From IMG/VR virus record IMGVR_UViG_3300013004_000229, positions 1 through 20,593 of that record: DNA of 20,593 nt. The stretch is one strand, 5' to 3'. Position numbers and translations under genes: made by a program. The notes under the pieces were generated by a model. It was not told the origin of the DNA, did not search any database, and saw only the letters and a program-made list of their open reading frames with translations. This DNA comes from a virus. Positions 8,056 to 16,678 of the stretch are shown here, in pieces (position 1 is the stretch's first letter; every line of letters starts with the position of its first letter).

Positions 8056-11000
8056 TAATTAATCACCTTACCCCTGAGTCGCTGAGAATCCATTTGCTTA
8101 ATTTTCCTAATTACAGTGTCTGCGATAGTGTCAGGGTTTGCGTCTGATCCACCCTTAACATTTACACTTAAACTATAATTATACACTGTGCTAGAGTTGT
8201 CTGAGTTAACAATTGATGGATTTTCTGGTGCTCCCAAGTCATAGCCTTTTGGCATAGTAGGCCTAGGCATCCTAGATGGAGCAGTCAAATTTTTCCAATT
8301 TGGTCTAGAAGCTGATGGCACTGAAATCTTTAAATTATTTCTAAACGTTGGCTTGAGCTCAAAAGAATCACCAGGACGCATCATCATGTCCCTAATCATT
8401 CCAGGGAATTTGCTTTCGTTCATTGCTTTAAGCATTGGCATAAATTCTTTTGTAGAAGCTTTGTTAACCACAAACTCTCCTGGGGTTAGCATAGCTGGAA
8501 CTACGTCTCCCATTCCTGTACCGCCAACTACACCACCATAAGCCATCCTCTTAATAACTCCACCATACTTCTTCTTCTGAAGCCTTGACGCTGTAGCGTT
8601 GTCTCTTCTGACCTCTGTAGCGGCTACCTTCTTTTTATCGCTTGCAATCCATCTCTCTGCTGCGTCAGCACTCATACCAGCATATTTGTTTGTAGGAGTT
8701 GTTGACTTCTTTGAATCAGTTGTTGTAGTGGTAGACTTAGAGCTTGTTCCACCACCACCGCCGCCACCACCGCCACTAGCAGGAAGAACGACCTCTTGTA
8801 TGAACAACTTAACAGTTTTATCTTTAATCTCTGTCCAGTTTTTCACAATATCTCCAACAAGTAGCTTAGCTACGTCGAGAACATCTTTGTACTTTCCTGC
8901 AGCAATATTTGAAAGGTCTTGGGCTAGCCTTGCATCTTCAAAGGCTTGTCTCTGAAGGTCAATTGCATCAAGCTGTGTCTGCTTCTGCTGTTCCAAAACA
9001 GCAAGTCTATCTTGAGCAGCCTTGAGAGTTCCAGTTTCAATTGTGTAAATTCTATCCTGTAGATCACGAATTTCACGAAGCTTTACTTCTTTTTGCTCTT
9101 CAAGGTTATAAATCTGCTGAGTAATTGCAAACTGTCTTTGTTCGATTTGTTCTCTGTTTAATCCAGATGCCCCAGTTAGTCCAGCCAACTCTGATTGACG
9201 AGCAGCGTCTAGTGCACCACCAATTGAGCCAGTAGCTGCTGCAGCTGATTGAGCTCTCATGTCTTGCATTAGTCCAGCTGCTGCTGAGATATCTCCCTGG
9301 CTTAATGCATCAGCAAGGCTAATTTGAGACTTCTGCTGATTAATGATATCCTGATTAATCTTTTTAACATCTTCTAGAGCCTTTGCTTGAGCGTCATACT
9401 TTTCAGTAATTGCCTTAGACTTTTGATCAATAATTGCAAGGTCGTTAGAAAGGTCGCTAGCTTCTTCCTGTAGATCAGCAATTGGTCTATCATAAGTAAG
9501 CTCAATAGTTCTTTCTTTTTTAGCAACGTCTTCTTGCAAATCTGAAATTTCTTTTTCAGCTGCTTCAATTGCATCTTGTTCTTTCTTAATCCTGTCACGA
9601 TAGTTTCTTTCAATGTTTCTTTCAAGAATATCGAAGTACTCATTTGCCTTACTAATTATGTCGTCAAGGAATCCATCAAAGTCTGTTTGTACTTTAATTG
9701 ATAACTCTAATGCCTCTAGCTTCTTTGCTTCAGCATTTGTTTGCTTAATAAGGCTAATAAGCTTTTCCCACTGAGCTGTACCTGGTCTTGTTTTAGCTAT
9801 AGCTGCTGCAATTTGTGGATCGCTAGCTGCATCAAAAGCTTCCTTGACACCCATACCAGCTGCACGTAGCTTATTGAATGCACCTATGTTATTCCTAATT
9901 TCGTCTCTTTGCTTCTGCAGGCCCTCAACTGCTTCTTGGTAGTCGCTCTTTTTGCCTGCTCCGCCGCCTCCAGAGCGTGCTACAGGGGATGCGGCAGCTA
10001 AGGCCATCATTTCCCTATATCTATCCATTAACACGGTCTGTTCGGCTGAGTTAGCTGCTGCTGCTAGGGCTGCTGCAAAGTTAGCATCTGCCACTGCAGC
10101 GGTAGCCTCAGCTGCACTAAATCCATTTTGAGTTAATATGTTATAGGCTGTAGCTTCATTTTGAAGTGCTTGGATTCTTGCATCAAGATCATCAAGCCCC
10201 TCTCTATATTCTGCTGCCTCAATTTCAACCTGAAGCTCTTCTTGTTTTGCTTCAGCTGCTGCTTCTGCTGCTTGAACTTCTGCATTGGTAGCCTTGACCA
10301 TGTCTTCTTTAATTCTAAGAAGCTCTTCCTGATCTTTTGGATTAGTGCTCTTAGATAGCTGTGTCATTCTGTCAATTGTTTCTTGAGGCACCTCAACGCC
10401 ACTAAGCAGTGCTTCAATAACAACTAGCTGAGACTCTAAATCAGTTAGCCCCTTAAGCTGCTCTTCTACTCCAAGGTTTTTAGCAATTGTAGGAAGCACT
10501 AGGCCAAGTGCTGCTGGATCTAAACTTCTAAGGTTTCCAGTAATTATAGAAATCTCAGATTGGAATTTTGTTGCAGAGAGGGTTCCCTGATCAAGTCCAG
10601 CCTTCAAGGCAGTAATTGCGGTACTTACTTCTCCACCCAAAGTTGCAGCTTGTTGCTTAAGCTTTTCTGGCAGGATTGCTGCCTGAGTCATAGTTCCTCT
10701 ATAAGTCTCTATTGTTTGAGGAGGAACATATGCTGCTTCAAATGCTTGGTTGTATGCAGAAGCATTAGCCTTTGCTGTAGTTGCAATGCTCTGTAGAGAT
10801 GCAGCATCAGTTGGGTCAAACTTAACACCAAAAGATAGATTTACATCAGTCTTACCTGCTTCAGTTGCAATAGCAGTAGCAAGTGCTGCAGCTGCATCTG
10901 GACTAGATCCTGAAGCAATCAACTGAATAATCATTGAGTTAAGAGCAGACTCTGCTTCTGCAAGTGTTGCACCCTTTATTGCATTAATCTGATCAGCAAA

Positions 11001-14000
11001 ATCAGTAGTAAAGTTTTCGCTTTGCTGTATCTCTTGTGCCTTTGATAGCTGAGAACCCTCAACACCCTTTACCTGAGTAATACCAGCAGAAAGGTTAACT
11101 CCACCTGTTGGGGTAAAGCCAAGAAGTTCTCCTGCCTTCTTCATCTTTTCAGCTGCTAAGAATGCAGTATCTCCAAGACCAGTAATCTTTTTCTTTTGCT
11201 CTTCTATAATACTTCCAACAAACTTAAATGCTTCAAATGCTAGAAGTGCTCCACCAATAAATGGCACTGCTCTTAGTAAGAAGCTTCCAAGTTTTCCTAG
11301 TGGACCAATAACACTAGTTACTGCACCACCAATATTTGCCATTAGTCCAGCACCCTTTGCTAGGCCTGCACCGCCGCCACGCTTTGTCATAGCAAAAAGA
11401 TTTCCACCAATAGCACTTGCTTTTTCGACAAGCTTAGCTGAAGTAAGTGCTGATGTCACTGTGGTAAGAGCAGAGAAAGCCAAGCTTACCTGGAAAAGAA
11501 TGCCAGCAATTTCTCCAACTGTTCCGCCAAACATTGACATAACACCAGCCACACCAGAAATAGCAAAGCTGGCTTTTTGTGCAGTATTTGAGAACTCTCC
11601 TACTTTGGCAATGGTAGATCCAAGCTGAGCAGTAAATGCCCTCTGAAGCCCAACTTGCCTAGAAGCTTCTTGAGCAGCCATCTTAGACGCAGGCTTATAG
11701 TTGCTTGCCTTTGCGTCATAAATTAGATTTTCTCCGCCAGTATTGGCTCGCCTTGGCCTTCCTGCTTGAGTAACAGCTGTAACAGTTTCCTTTGCTGCTT
11801 CTTCAACTTTTGGTTTTCCACGTTTTAATTCATTTGCATATCCATCAACAGTGTCTTTTGCAATTGCCTTTGTTCTTTTTGATTCAGAGTTTGTCTGTGC
11901 CGATTCTTGTAGGCCATCATTAAACTGTGCAAGCTGAACGCCTGCTAAAGGCTGTGCTCTTTCAAACTTGTTTCCTCCAAGGCGTAGCTCCCTGCCCTGA
12001 GAAGTTCTTACACGACTCTTTTGCGACATTCTTGTTGGATCTGCTGAACTTGGAACCTGGTATGGCTGTAATCCTGCAGCCTTTGCATCATCAGCTGTTG
12101 GGTTTACTCTAAACTGGTAAAGTCCTTTTTCTGCTGCATCAAGTGCTGCTCGTAATTTAGATGTAGCTGGAATTGACTGACGAACTTCTTTTTCAAGTAA
12201 TGCAAACTGCTCAGAAGTTATGGTAGCATTTTTGTTTTGACTAACAAGAGCAGAAACTCCCTTTGCAATTTCAGCATCATAAAGTGCAAGTTCTTCTGCA
12301 ACCTCGCTCATCTTGGCACCACCAAGCTTCACACTCTTTGCCCACTTGTCAGCACCTCTTGATTCAAAGTCTGCCAAGAAATCTGATGCTGAAACGGCAC
12401 CACCATCTCTCATTCCAATATTTAACTTAGAATCTTGAGAGAATCCTAGTCCAGAATAAATGTGTGCTTTTAGGTCTGGACCAAATGTGTCACGAAGATC
12501 TTTAACTGTAGACAGCATGGCTTGTGAAATTTTTCCTGTACCACTAGTTAGTGCAGAAACAAGTTCATCAATTGTCACTGTCATTCTATCTGTAACGTGA
12601 GCAAAATCAGCTTTTACTGATGTGCCTGACTTTCCAACTTGACCACCCTGATTAAAACCAGGAAGCTTTCCAGCATTAAGTGCTTCTAAGAAAGGAAGCA
12701 TCTTTTGTGCTACTGATTTCTTAACTACGAATTCACCAGGTGTGAGCATTGCAGCAACAGTATCTTTGTTTCCAGATCCGCCAACTGTTCCACCAGAAGC
12801 AAACTTGGCTCCTGGCTTAAATCCTGGTTTCATCATGTTTGGATTCATTGCTGCAAACTTCATACCAGCTGCCATGGCTTGCTCGTATGCAATCTTTAGC
12901 TGATTAACAGCACCTGCTTCAACATTAAATGTTTGGATGAGGTTTGAGTGAGACTGGTTAAGAGATGCTGCAGCAGCTGATGCTTCTAGCTGCTCCATTG
13001 TCATATACTGGGTTGACTCACCAAGAACCTTAGTCTGACCAGTTATTCCAAGGTAGCCATTTCGTAGCATTGCAATAAATTTAATTGAGTTTGCAATACC
13101 GTTAGCAAGAAGACCAAAAGTCATTAGGATAACTGGACCCAAACCACCAACAATTGCAACAGTAGCAGCTACTGCTTTTTTAATTCCTTCAGGCAGTGCG
13201 TTAAACCTTTCTAGAATGTCTGATATGATTTCTACAAACGGTGTAACAACTTCAAGGAAAACCTCACCAATTGGGGCTAAAGCTATTTTTAAATCTTCAA
13301 CAGTCTTGAGGAACTTGTTCATTGCAGACTCTGCAGTCACTCCAAGTTCTTTTTCAGACATACTTGCTAGCTCACCAATAGAAGCTCCTGCAAGATCTAG
13401 AACACGAGAAGCCTGAGTTCCATCTCTAATTACGTTATCAAACAAAGTAGATAGACGTGCAAACTGGAACTTACCAAATAGTTGCTCAATTGCTTGAGCT
13501 CGTTTTGTTGGCTCTAGCTTATCAAGTGCTTGAGCAAAACCAATAACTACACCCTTAACGTCATTTGGATTAGCTTCAACAATTCCTCTAAGGTTAATTC
13601 CAAGACTTGCTAAGAAAGCTGCAGACTTTTCACTTGGGTTAATCAATGATGCAAGACCAGACTTTAGGGCGTTAGCACCTTCTGAGGCATTAATTCCACC
13701 TTCCTTCATTGCAGCCATGAAGAAGGCTAGATCTTTTACGTCACCACCAAGAGACTGAATAACTGGTGCAACCTTTGGAATAGCTGTTGTGATGTCGTCA
13801 AGAGAAACTACTGTTTGGTTTTCAACGGCGTTAAGGAAATCAATAGACTGAGCTAGATCTGCTGAAGAAAGTCTAAAAGAGTTCTGTAAAGATATTGTTG
13901 TCTCTAGTGACTTCTGGTAATCAATTTGACCAAGTACGGATAGTCGTAAAGATTGCTCAGTCTGTCTTTGTAGGTCTACCCCAGAAAAACCAGCTGCAGC

Positions 14001-14801
14001 AGCTTCAGCTGCAATTCCTACAGTGTCAGCAGCTGCAATTCCATATTGGGTAAATCCAGAAGCCAATGCCTGAATTTCTTCAAGAGCTTTTGCCCTTTCA
14101 GCATCTGGGGTAAATAAATCTCCATATACCTTTTTAAACTTAATTACTTGAGCTTCCATCTCCATGAAAGTTTTTGCTGCAACTGTTCCAAGTGTGACTA
14201 GTGGCAGAGTAAAACCAACCATAAGCTGACGACCAGCCCACTGGGTGTTCTTACCAAAGTTTAGAAGATTTGTAGATCCCTGCTTAACAAGCTGATTAAA
14301 CAATGCTTGCTTTTGAGCAGCAATAGCTGTTTGTGTGCCAAGATCTTTCATGTCAAGGACTTGAGGCCTGATTGCAATTGCTTGCATTGCACCTTGTGCA
14401 TCACGACCAAGCTTGACGTATTGCGTCTGAAGAGTCTTTACTCTCTCAACAGCAACCTTTTCAATTGTATTAAACTCTGCTGCAAAGTTTTTGCCAAATG
14501 TTTTTGTGGCACCAGCAGAGTATCTGAAATACTCTCGCATTGAGAATTTGTTTTTCTCAAGAGAGTTTGTAAAGGTTTCTGCGGAAGTTCTAACAGTACG
14601 CAACTCTGCAGAGAAAGCTCCAATAGAGTTAATGCTATTGACAAAGTTTTTCTGCAGGTTGCGTTGTGCTAAGGCTGCTGCCTCACTGCTTTTTGCTATA
14701 GAACTGTGAAACTGCGAGATCTGACGCTGAAGGGCTTTGAGCTGCGACAATGCATCTGACGTATCTATTCCTACGCCAATATTGGCATTTACATCTGCCA
14801 T
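8055..14801 (-). CDS. Tail tape measure protein
   Basis: At 2248 residues this is the longest gene. It sets tail length and helps genome ejection. Residues 10 to 60 are a heptad-like helix. About 185 to 530 match the TP901-type tape-measure core (WAGRQLMVGFTLPLVTLGTV, followed by SLQNSFRLSSADLAQSIDFL). Hydrophobic segments lie near 545 to 575, 1075 to 1120 and 1170 to 1200. About 1715 to 1970 is a charged coiled coil (KEISDLQEDVAKKERTIEL). A run of nine glycines near 2010 and a Thr/Ser/Lys linker precede the tail-end region. The motif AMLTPGEFVV occurs twice, near 687 and 2105. The C terminus (VYNYSLSVNVKGGSD) is typical of the family. GAGGTGA lies seven bases before the ATG. At about 0.15 nm per residue the tail would be roughly 330 nm long (rule-of-thumb inference). 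Confidence 0.95.
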   Translation of the reverse strand: MADVNANIGVGIDTSDALSQLKALQRQISQFHSSIAKSSEAAALAQRNLQKNFVNSINSIGAFSAELRTVRTSAETFTNSLEKNKFSMREYFRYSAGATKTFGKNFAAEFNTIEKVAVERVKTLQTQYVKLGRDAQGAMQAIAIRPQVLDMKDLGTQTAIAAQKQALFNQLVKQGSTNLLNFGKNTQWAGRQLMVGFTLPLVTLGTVAAKTFMEMEAQVIKFKKVYGDLFTPDAERAKALEEIQALASGFTQYGIAAADTVGIAAEAAAAGFSGVDLQRQTEQSLRLSVLGQIDYQKSLETTISLQNSFRLSSADLAQSIDFLNAVENQTVVSLDDITTAIPKVAPVIQSLGGDVKDLAFFMAAMKEGGINASEGANALKSGLASLINPSEKSAAFLASLGINLRGIVEANPNDVKGVVIGFAQALDKLEPTKRAQAIEQLFGKFQFARLSTLFDNVIRDGTQASRVLDLAGASIGELASMSEKELGVTAESAMNKFLKTVEDLKIALAPIGEVFLEVVTPFVEIISDILERFNALPEGIKKAVAATVAIVGGLGPVILMTFGLLANGIANSIKFIAMLRNGYLGITGQTKVLGESTQYMTMEQLEASAAAASLNQSHSNLIQTFNVEAGAVNQLKIAYEQAMAAGMKFAAMNPNMMKPGFKPGAKFASGGTVGGSGNKDTVAAMLTPGEFVVKKSVAQKMLPFLEALNAGKLPGFNQGGQVGKSGTSVKADFAHVTDRMTVTIDELVSALTSGTGKISQAMLSTVKDLRDTFGPDLKAHIYSGLGFSQDSKLNIGMRDGGAVSASDFLADFESRGADKWAKSVKLGGAKMSEVAEELALYDAEIAKGVSALVSQNKNATITSEQFALLEKEVRQSIPATSKLRAALDAAEKGLYQFRVNPTADDAKAAGLQPYQVPSSADPTRMSQKSRVRTSQGRELRLGGNKFERAQPLAGVQLAQFNDGLQESAQTNSESKRTKAIAKDTVDGYANELKRGKPKVEEAAKETVTAVTQAGRPRRANTGGENLIYDAKASNYKPASKMAAQEASRQVGLQRAFTAQLGSTIAKVGEFSNTAQKASFAISGVAGVMSMFGGTVGEIAGILFQVSLAFSALTTVTSALTSAKLVEKASAIGGNLFAMTKRGGGAGLAKGAGLMANIGGAVTSVIGPLGKLGSFLLRAVPFIGGALLAFEAFKFVGSIIEEQKKKITGLGDTAFLAAEKMKKAGELLGFTPTGGVNLSAGITQVKGVEGSQLSKAQEIQQSENFTTDFADQINAIKGATLAEAESALNSMIIQLIASGSSPDAAAALATAIATEAGKTDVNLSFGVKFDPTDAASLQSIATTAKANASAYNQAFEAAYVPPQTIETYRGTMTQAAILPEKLKQQAATLGGEVSTAITALKAGLDQGTLSATKFQSEISIITGNLRSLDPAALGLVLPTIAKNLGVEEQLKGLTDLESQLVVIEALLSGVEVPQETIDRMTQLSKSTNPKDQEELLRIKEDMVKATNAEVQAAEAAAEAKQEELQVEIEAAEYREGLDDLDARIQALQNEATAYNILTQNGFSAAEATAAVADANFAAALAAAANSAEQTVLMDRYREMMALAAASPVARSGGGGAGKKSDYQEAVEGLQKQRDEIRNNIGAFNKLRAAGMGVKEAFDAASDPQIAAAIAKTRPGTAQWEKLISLIKQTNAEAKKLEALELSIKVQTDFDGFLDDIISKANEYFDILERNIERNYRDRIKKEQDAIEAAEKEISDLQEDVAKKERTIELTYDRPIADLQEEASDLSNDLAIIDQKSKAITEKYDAQAKALEDVKKINQDIINQQKSQISLADALSQGDISAAAGLMQDMRAQSAAAATGSIGGALDAARQSELAGLTGASGLNREQIEQRQFAITQQIYNLEEQKEVKLREIRDLQDRIYTIETGTLKAAQDRLAVLEQQKQTQLDAIDLQRQAFEDARLAQDLSNIAAGKYKDVLDVAKLLVGDIVKNWTEIKDKTVKLFIQEVVLPASGGGGGGGGGTSSKSTTTTTDSKKSTTPTNKYAGMSADAAERWIASDKKKVAATEVRRDNATASRLQKKKYGGVIKRMAYGGVVGGTGMGDVVPAMLTPGEFVVNKASTKEFMPMLKAMNESKFPGMIRDMMMRPGDSFELKPTFRNNLKISVPSASRPNWKNLTAPSRMPRPTMPKGYDLGAPENPSIVNSDNSSTVYNYSLSVNVKGGSDANPDTIADTVIRKIKQMDSQRLRGKVIN

Positions 14802-14827
14802 TCAGGGGTCACCTCGCTTGTATTTTG

Positions 14828-15145
14828 TTAGTTATCTAAAACGTTTGCTACGCTATCAAGCTTTACTCCAGATGCTGCTTCAACAATCTTGTAGACTGTT
14901 GGAAGATCTAGAAGCTCTTCAAGAGCCTTTACATCTCCAGCAAGTTCTGGCTTGTACTGCTTCATAGCAATTTGCACACACTCTAGAAGAAGGTTAACTG
15001 ACTTTTCGTTGTCCTCAGCTACCTCTGCTACCCCCTCAAACTTCTTCATGAATGGCTTAAGAAGAGAGATTTTTAGTGGACGTACGGTAATCTCAGTGCC
15101 ATCGATCAAAGTTAAAGTTTGCTCTGTATAAATTGTGGTTGCCAT
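14828..15145 (-). CDS. Short tail-assembly chaperone paralogue
   Basis: A 105-residue protein immediately before the tape measure, where the gpG-type tail-assembly chaperone sits. It aligns along its whole length, with one single-residue gap, to the first ~104 residues of the gene upstream: shared blocks are PLKI--LK--M--FE, ECV-IAM-QY-PE and DL--YKI--AA-G-K. It lacks the C-terminal extension of that neighbour. Both alternative frames at its 3' end close within a few codons, and only 26 bases separate it from the tape measure, so no frameshifted extension is possible there. AAGGA lies six bases before the ATG. Likely role: coats the tape measure during tail assembly and is absent from the mature virion (family knowledge). 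Confidence 0.8.
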   Translation of the reverse strand: MATTIYTEQTLTLIDGTEITVRPLKISLLKPFMKKFEGVAEVAEDNEKSVNLLLECVQIAMKQYKPELAGDVKALEELLDLPTVYKIVEAASGVKLDSVANVLDN

Positions 15146-15171
15146 TTAGTGTCCTTCCATATGGTTATTTA

Positions 15172-15180
15172 ATTATACCA
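15172..15180 (-). promoter_or_regulatory. Extended -10 promoter candidate before short chaperone
   Basis: The minus strand reads TGGTATAAT in the 42-base gap between the two chaperone genes, a full TGnTATAAT match. No -35 box is recognisable. Initiation about seven bases downstream would give a leader of roughly 20 bases containing the AAGGA ribosome-binding site. It would let the short chaperone and tape measure be transcribed independently of the long chaperone. Confidence 0.4.
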
Positions 15181-15187
15181 TAGCTAC

Positions 15188-15880
15188 TTAGCCTTTTACG
15201 ACTTCATAGCTTAGGCCCATGCCAATACCAAAGCCAGCTTTTTGAGCGTTTATACCCTGTAATGCAATAATGTCATTAGAGTCACTAGTTGCACCACCAC
15301 TAAATACCCTGGCTTTCATATCTTCCCACTTTTTCTGTGGATCTTCTTGTTGCTGTCCATCAAGGTCTACACCCTGAAGAGCAGCTAAAAACTTTCGTTC
15401 TTCAAAGTTTAACTCTCTTCTAGAATTTAGTATTGCTGTTAATTCTGGAATAGATATAGATTTTTCTAGCTCATCATAATTTTTCCAAATTCCCAACAAA
15501 AACACTTCAGTTTCTAGCTTTGCCAAGTCAAAGTTGTCCCAAGTTGAATCTGACTGCTCTTCTTTGGCCTGTTCTAAAACTGGCTCTTCGTCATTAATCT
15601 TAATACCTGCGGCGGCATCCAATATCTTATAAATTGCCACTAAATCAAAGTTATCCTCAACATCATCAACGCTATTAGAAAACTCTGGATAGTATTGCTG
15701 CATAGCTATTCTGACGCACTCAACCATAACTGAAATAGCTTGCTCGTCAGTTTCACTAATTTTAATAGTTTCAAAACGACTCATTAGCTCTTTAAGATAT
15801 TTAATCTTTAGCGGCGAAAGCTCTATCTCCATCATGTCCATAGTATAGACGTAGTCTAGTCTGTAGATTTCTGTAGGCAT
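15188..15880 (-). CDS. Long tail-assembly chaperone (G-T type, in frame)
   Basis: A 230-residue protein between the major tail protein and the short chaperone. Residues 1 to 104 are paralogous to the short chaperone. Residues about 117 to 230 form a second domain (LAKLETEVFLLGIWKNYDEL; RKFLAALQGVDLDG) ending in KAGFGIGMGLSYEVV, a type of ending I associate with the frameshifted 'T' part of chaperones in other siphoviruses. Here the two parts are joined in one frame, so the long form needs no programmed frameshift. The start at ATG 15880 is supported by residue-by-residue N-terminal alignment with the paralogue, though no clear ribosome-binding site precedes it. It lies just after a strong terminator, so its expression should be far below that of the tube protein. 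Role inferred: recruits the tail tube subunit to the chaperone-coated tape measure. Confidence 0.8.
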   Translation of the reverse strand: MPTEIYRLDYVYTMDMMEIELSPLKIKYLKELMSRFETIKISETDEQAISVMVECVRIAMQQYYPEFSNSVDDVEDNFDLVAIYKILDAAAGIKINDEEPVLEQAKEEQSDSTWDNFDLAKLETEVFLLGIWKNYDELEKSISIPELTAILNSRRELNFEERKFLAALQGVDLDGQQQEDPQKKWEDMKARVFSGGATSDSNDIIALQGINAQKAGFGIGMGLSYEVVKG

Positions 15881-15895
15881 TATATAAGTTTACCA

Positions 15896-15928
15896 TAAAA
15901 GCAAAGCCCACCTCCGAAGAGATGGGCT
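15896..15928 (-). terminator. Intrinsic terminator after major tail protein
   Basis: On the minus strand AGCCCATCTC pairs with GAGGTGGGCT (ten pairs including one G-T) around a TTCG loop closed by C-G, the very stable UUCG tetraloop arrangement. TTTGCTTTT follows. It lies about 20 bases after the major tail protein stop and 16 to 25 bases before the long chaperone start, so it should end most transcripts after the tube gene. Confidence 0.8.
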
Positions 15929-15947
15929 AGGCCTTTGTGTTTAGTTA

Positions 15948-16592
15948 TTAGGTAGCTGGAACAAATGTACGGTCGATGATCTTTCCGTAGGAAGCATCTG
16001 AGTCATCTGGTAGCAAGCGGAAAGAAACTTCAAACATTGAAGCCTCGTCACGCTTTGCGGATACGGTTACGTTCTCAATTGAAAGAGCACGGTAAGCTGC
16101 GTAAATACGCTCTACTGTCTCTCCAACTGCACAGTCACCTGTACCTGCACCAACTGCAATAATACCACGCTCTACTGGACATTCTCCAAGAGAACCTGAA
16201 CTTAGGTCTAGGGTTCTTCCTGCAGACTGTGACTTGTTACCTGATAGCTTATCGTTATTGTATGCCAATGCGATAAGTAGGTTTTCAAGGGTTGCCTCAG
16301 CAAAAGCTGTATTTAGGTTTACCTGCATGCCCTGCTTGTATAGCTTTGCTACGTCAAGGAGCTGGTCAACCTGTACTTCACCAAAATCTGGTGCGAAGCT
16401 AAGCTCCAAACCATTCATGGTGTATCCAACGTTTGTGTAATCAGCAGTATACGGAGCCTCTGATAGAGTCTCACGGTAAGATTCTGATGACACGAAAGCT
16501 GGTAGGGTGCTCGCATCAACGACGGTGTCTGCAACGAAGAACGAAGCTGCACCTACGATGATGTTATTAGAGTTACCACGTGTGTATGCCAT
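15948..16592 (-). CDS. Major tail (tube) protein
   Basis: A 214-residue protein that builds the tail tube. The chosen start is ATG 16592 because GAGGTGA lies five bases upstream; an in-frame GTG at 16601 overlaps that site and is rejected. The sequence starts MAYTRGNSNNIIVGAASFFV and includes GYTMNGLELSFAPDFGEVQV and ISI-like C-terminal strands (VTVSAKRDEASMFEVSFRLL), a pattern of a beta-sandwich tube protein with an N-terminal arm. Codon use stands out from its neighbours: Arg is mainly CGT and Tyr mainly TAC, as in the capsid gene, which suggests high expression. It has its own candidate promoter upstream and a strong terminator downstream, so it is close to a single-gene transcription unit. 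Confidence 0.85.
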   Translation of the reverse strand: MAYTRGNSNNIIVGAASFFVADTVVDASTLPAFVSSESYRETLSEAPYTADYTNVGYTMNGLELSFAPDFGEVQVDQLLDVAKLYKQGMQVNLNTAFAEATLENLLIALAYNNDKLSGNKSQSAGRTLDLSSGSLGECPVERGIIAVGAGTGDCAVGETVERIYAAYRALSIENVTVSAKRDEASMFEVSFRLLPDDSDASYGKIIDRTFVPAT

Positions 16593-16597
16593 ATATT

Positions 16598-16604
16598 TCA
16601 CCTC
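16598..16604 (-). promoter_or_regulatory. Ribosome-binding site fixing major tail protein start
   Basis: GAGGTGA on the minus strand lies five bases before ATG 16592. It overlaps an alternative in-frame GTG at 16601, which would have no site of its own; the ATG is therefore preferred. Confidence 0.75.
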
Positions 16605-16658
16605 TTTTTCTAGATAGGAATCATTGTTAAATTGTGTTGGCGTGTTTCCTCAAGACTA

Positions 16659-16667
16659 AGTATATCA
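16659..16667 (-). promoter_or_regulatory. Candidate extended -10 promoter for major tail protein
   Basis: In the 86-base gap after the tail terminator gene the minus strand reads TGATATACT, one mismatch from TGnTATAAT. It would give a leader of about 60 bases ahead of the major tail gene. The flanking AAGACT and AGTCTT could form a small six-pair hairpin over the same site. No clear -35 box is seen. The rest of this gap shows nothing else except the ribosome-binding site. Confidence 0.35.
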
Positions 16668-16678
16668 GTCTTTTTATA

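Noticed and set aside
8599-8955. Open frame of 118 codons on the plus strand
   Set aside because: It lies entirely opposite the tape-measure gene, its proline run is only the complement of the glycine run, and it has no ribosome-binding site or independent context.
15188-15880. Possible programmed frameshift site in the chaperone genes
   Set aside because: Both genes have GTTTTAGA at equivalent positions, but in the reading frame this is GTT TTA, not a canonical X-XXY-YYZ slippery heptamer. At the end of the short gene the other frames close within a few codons, and the long gene already encodes the extension in frame.
15878-15887. TATAAT overlapping the long chaperone start (ATATAATG)
   Set aside because: It overlaps the start codon itself, so transcripts from it would begin inside the gene and miss the ATG supported by the paralogue alignment. 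It also lacks the upstream TG.
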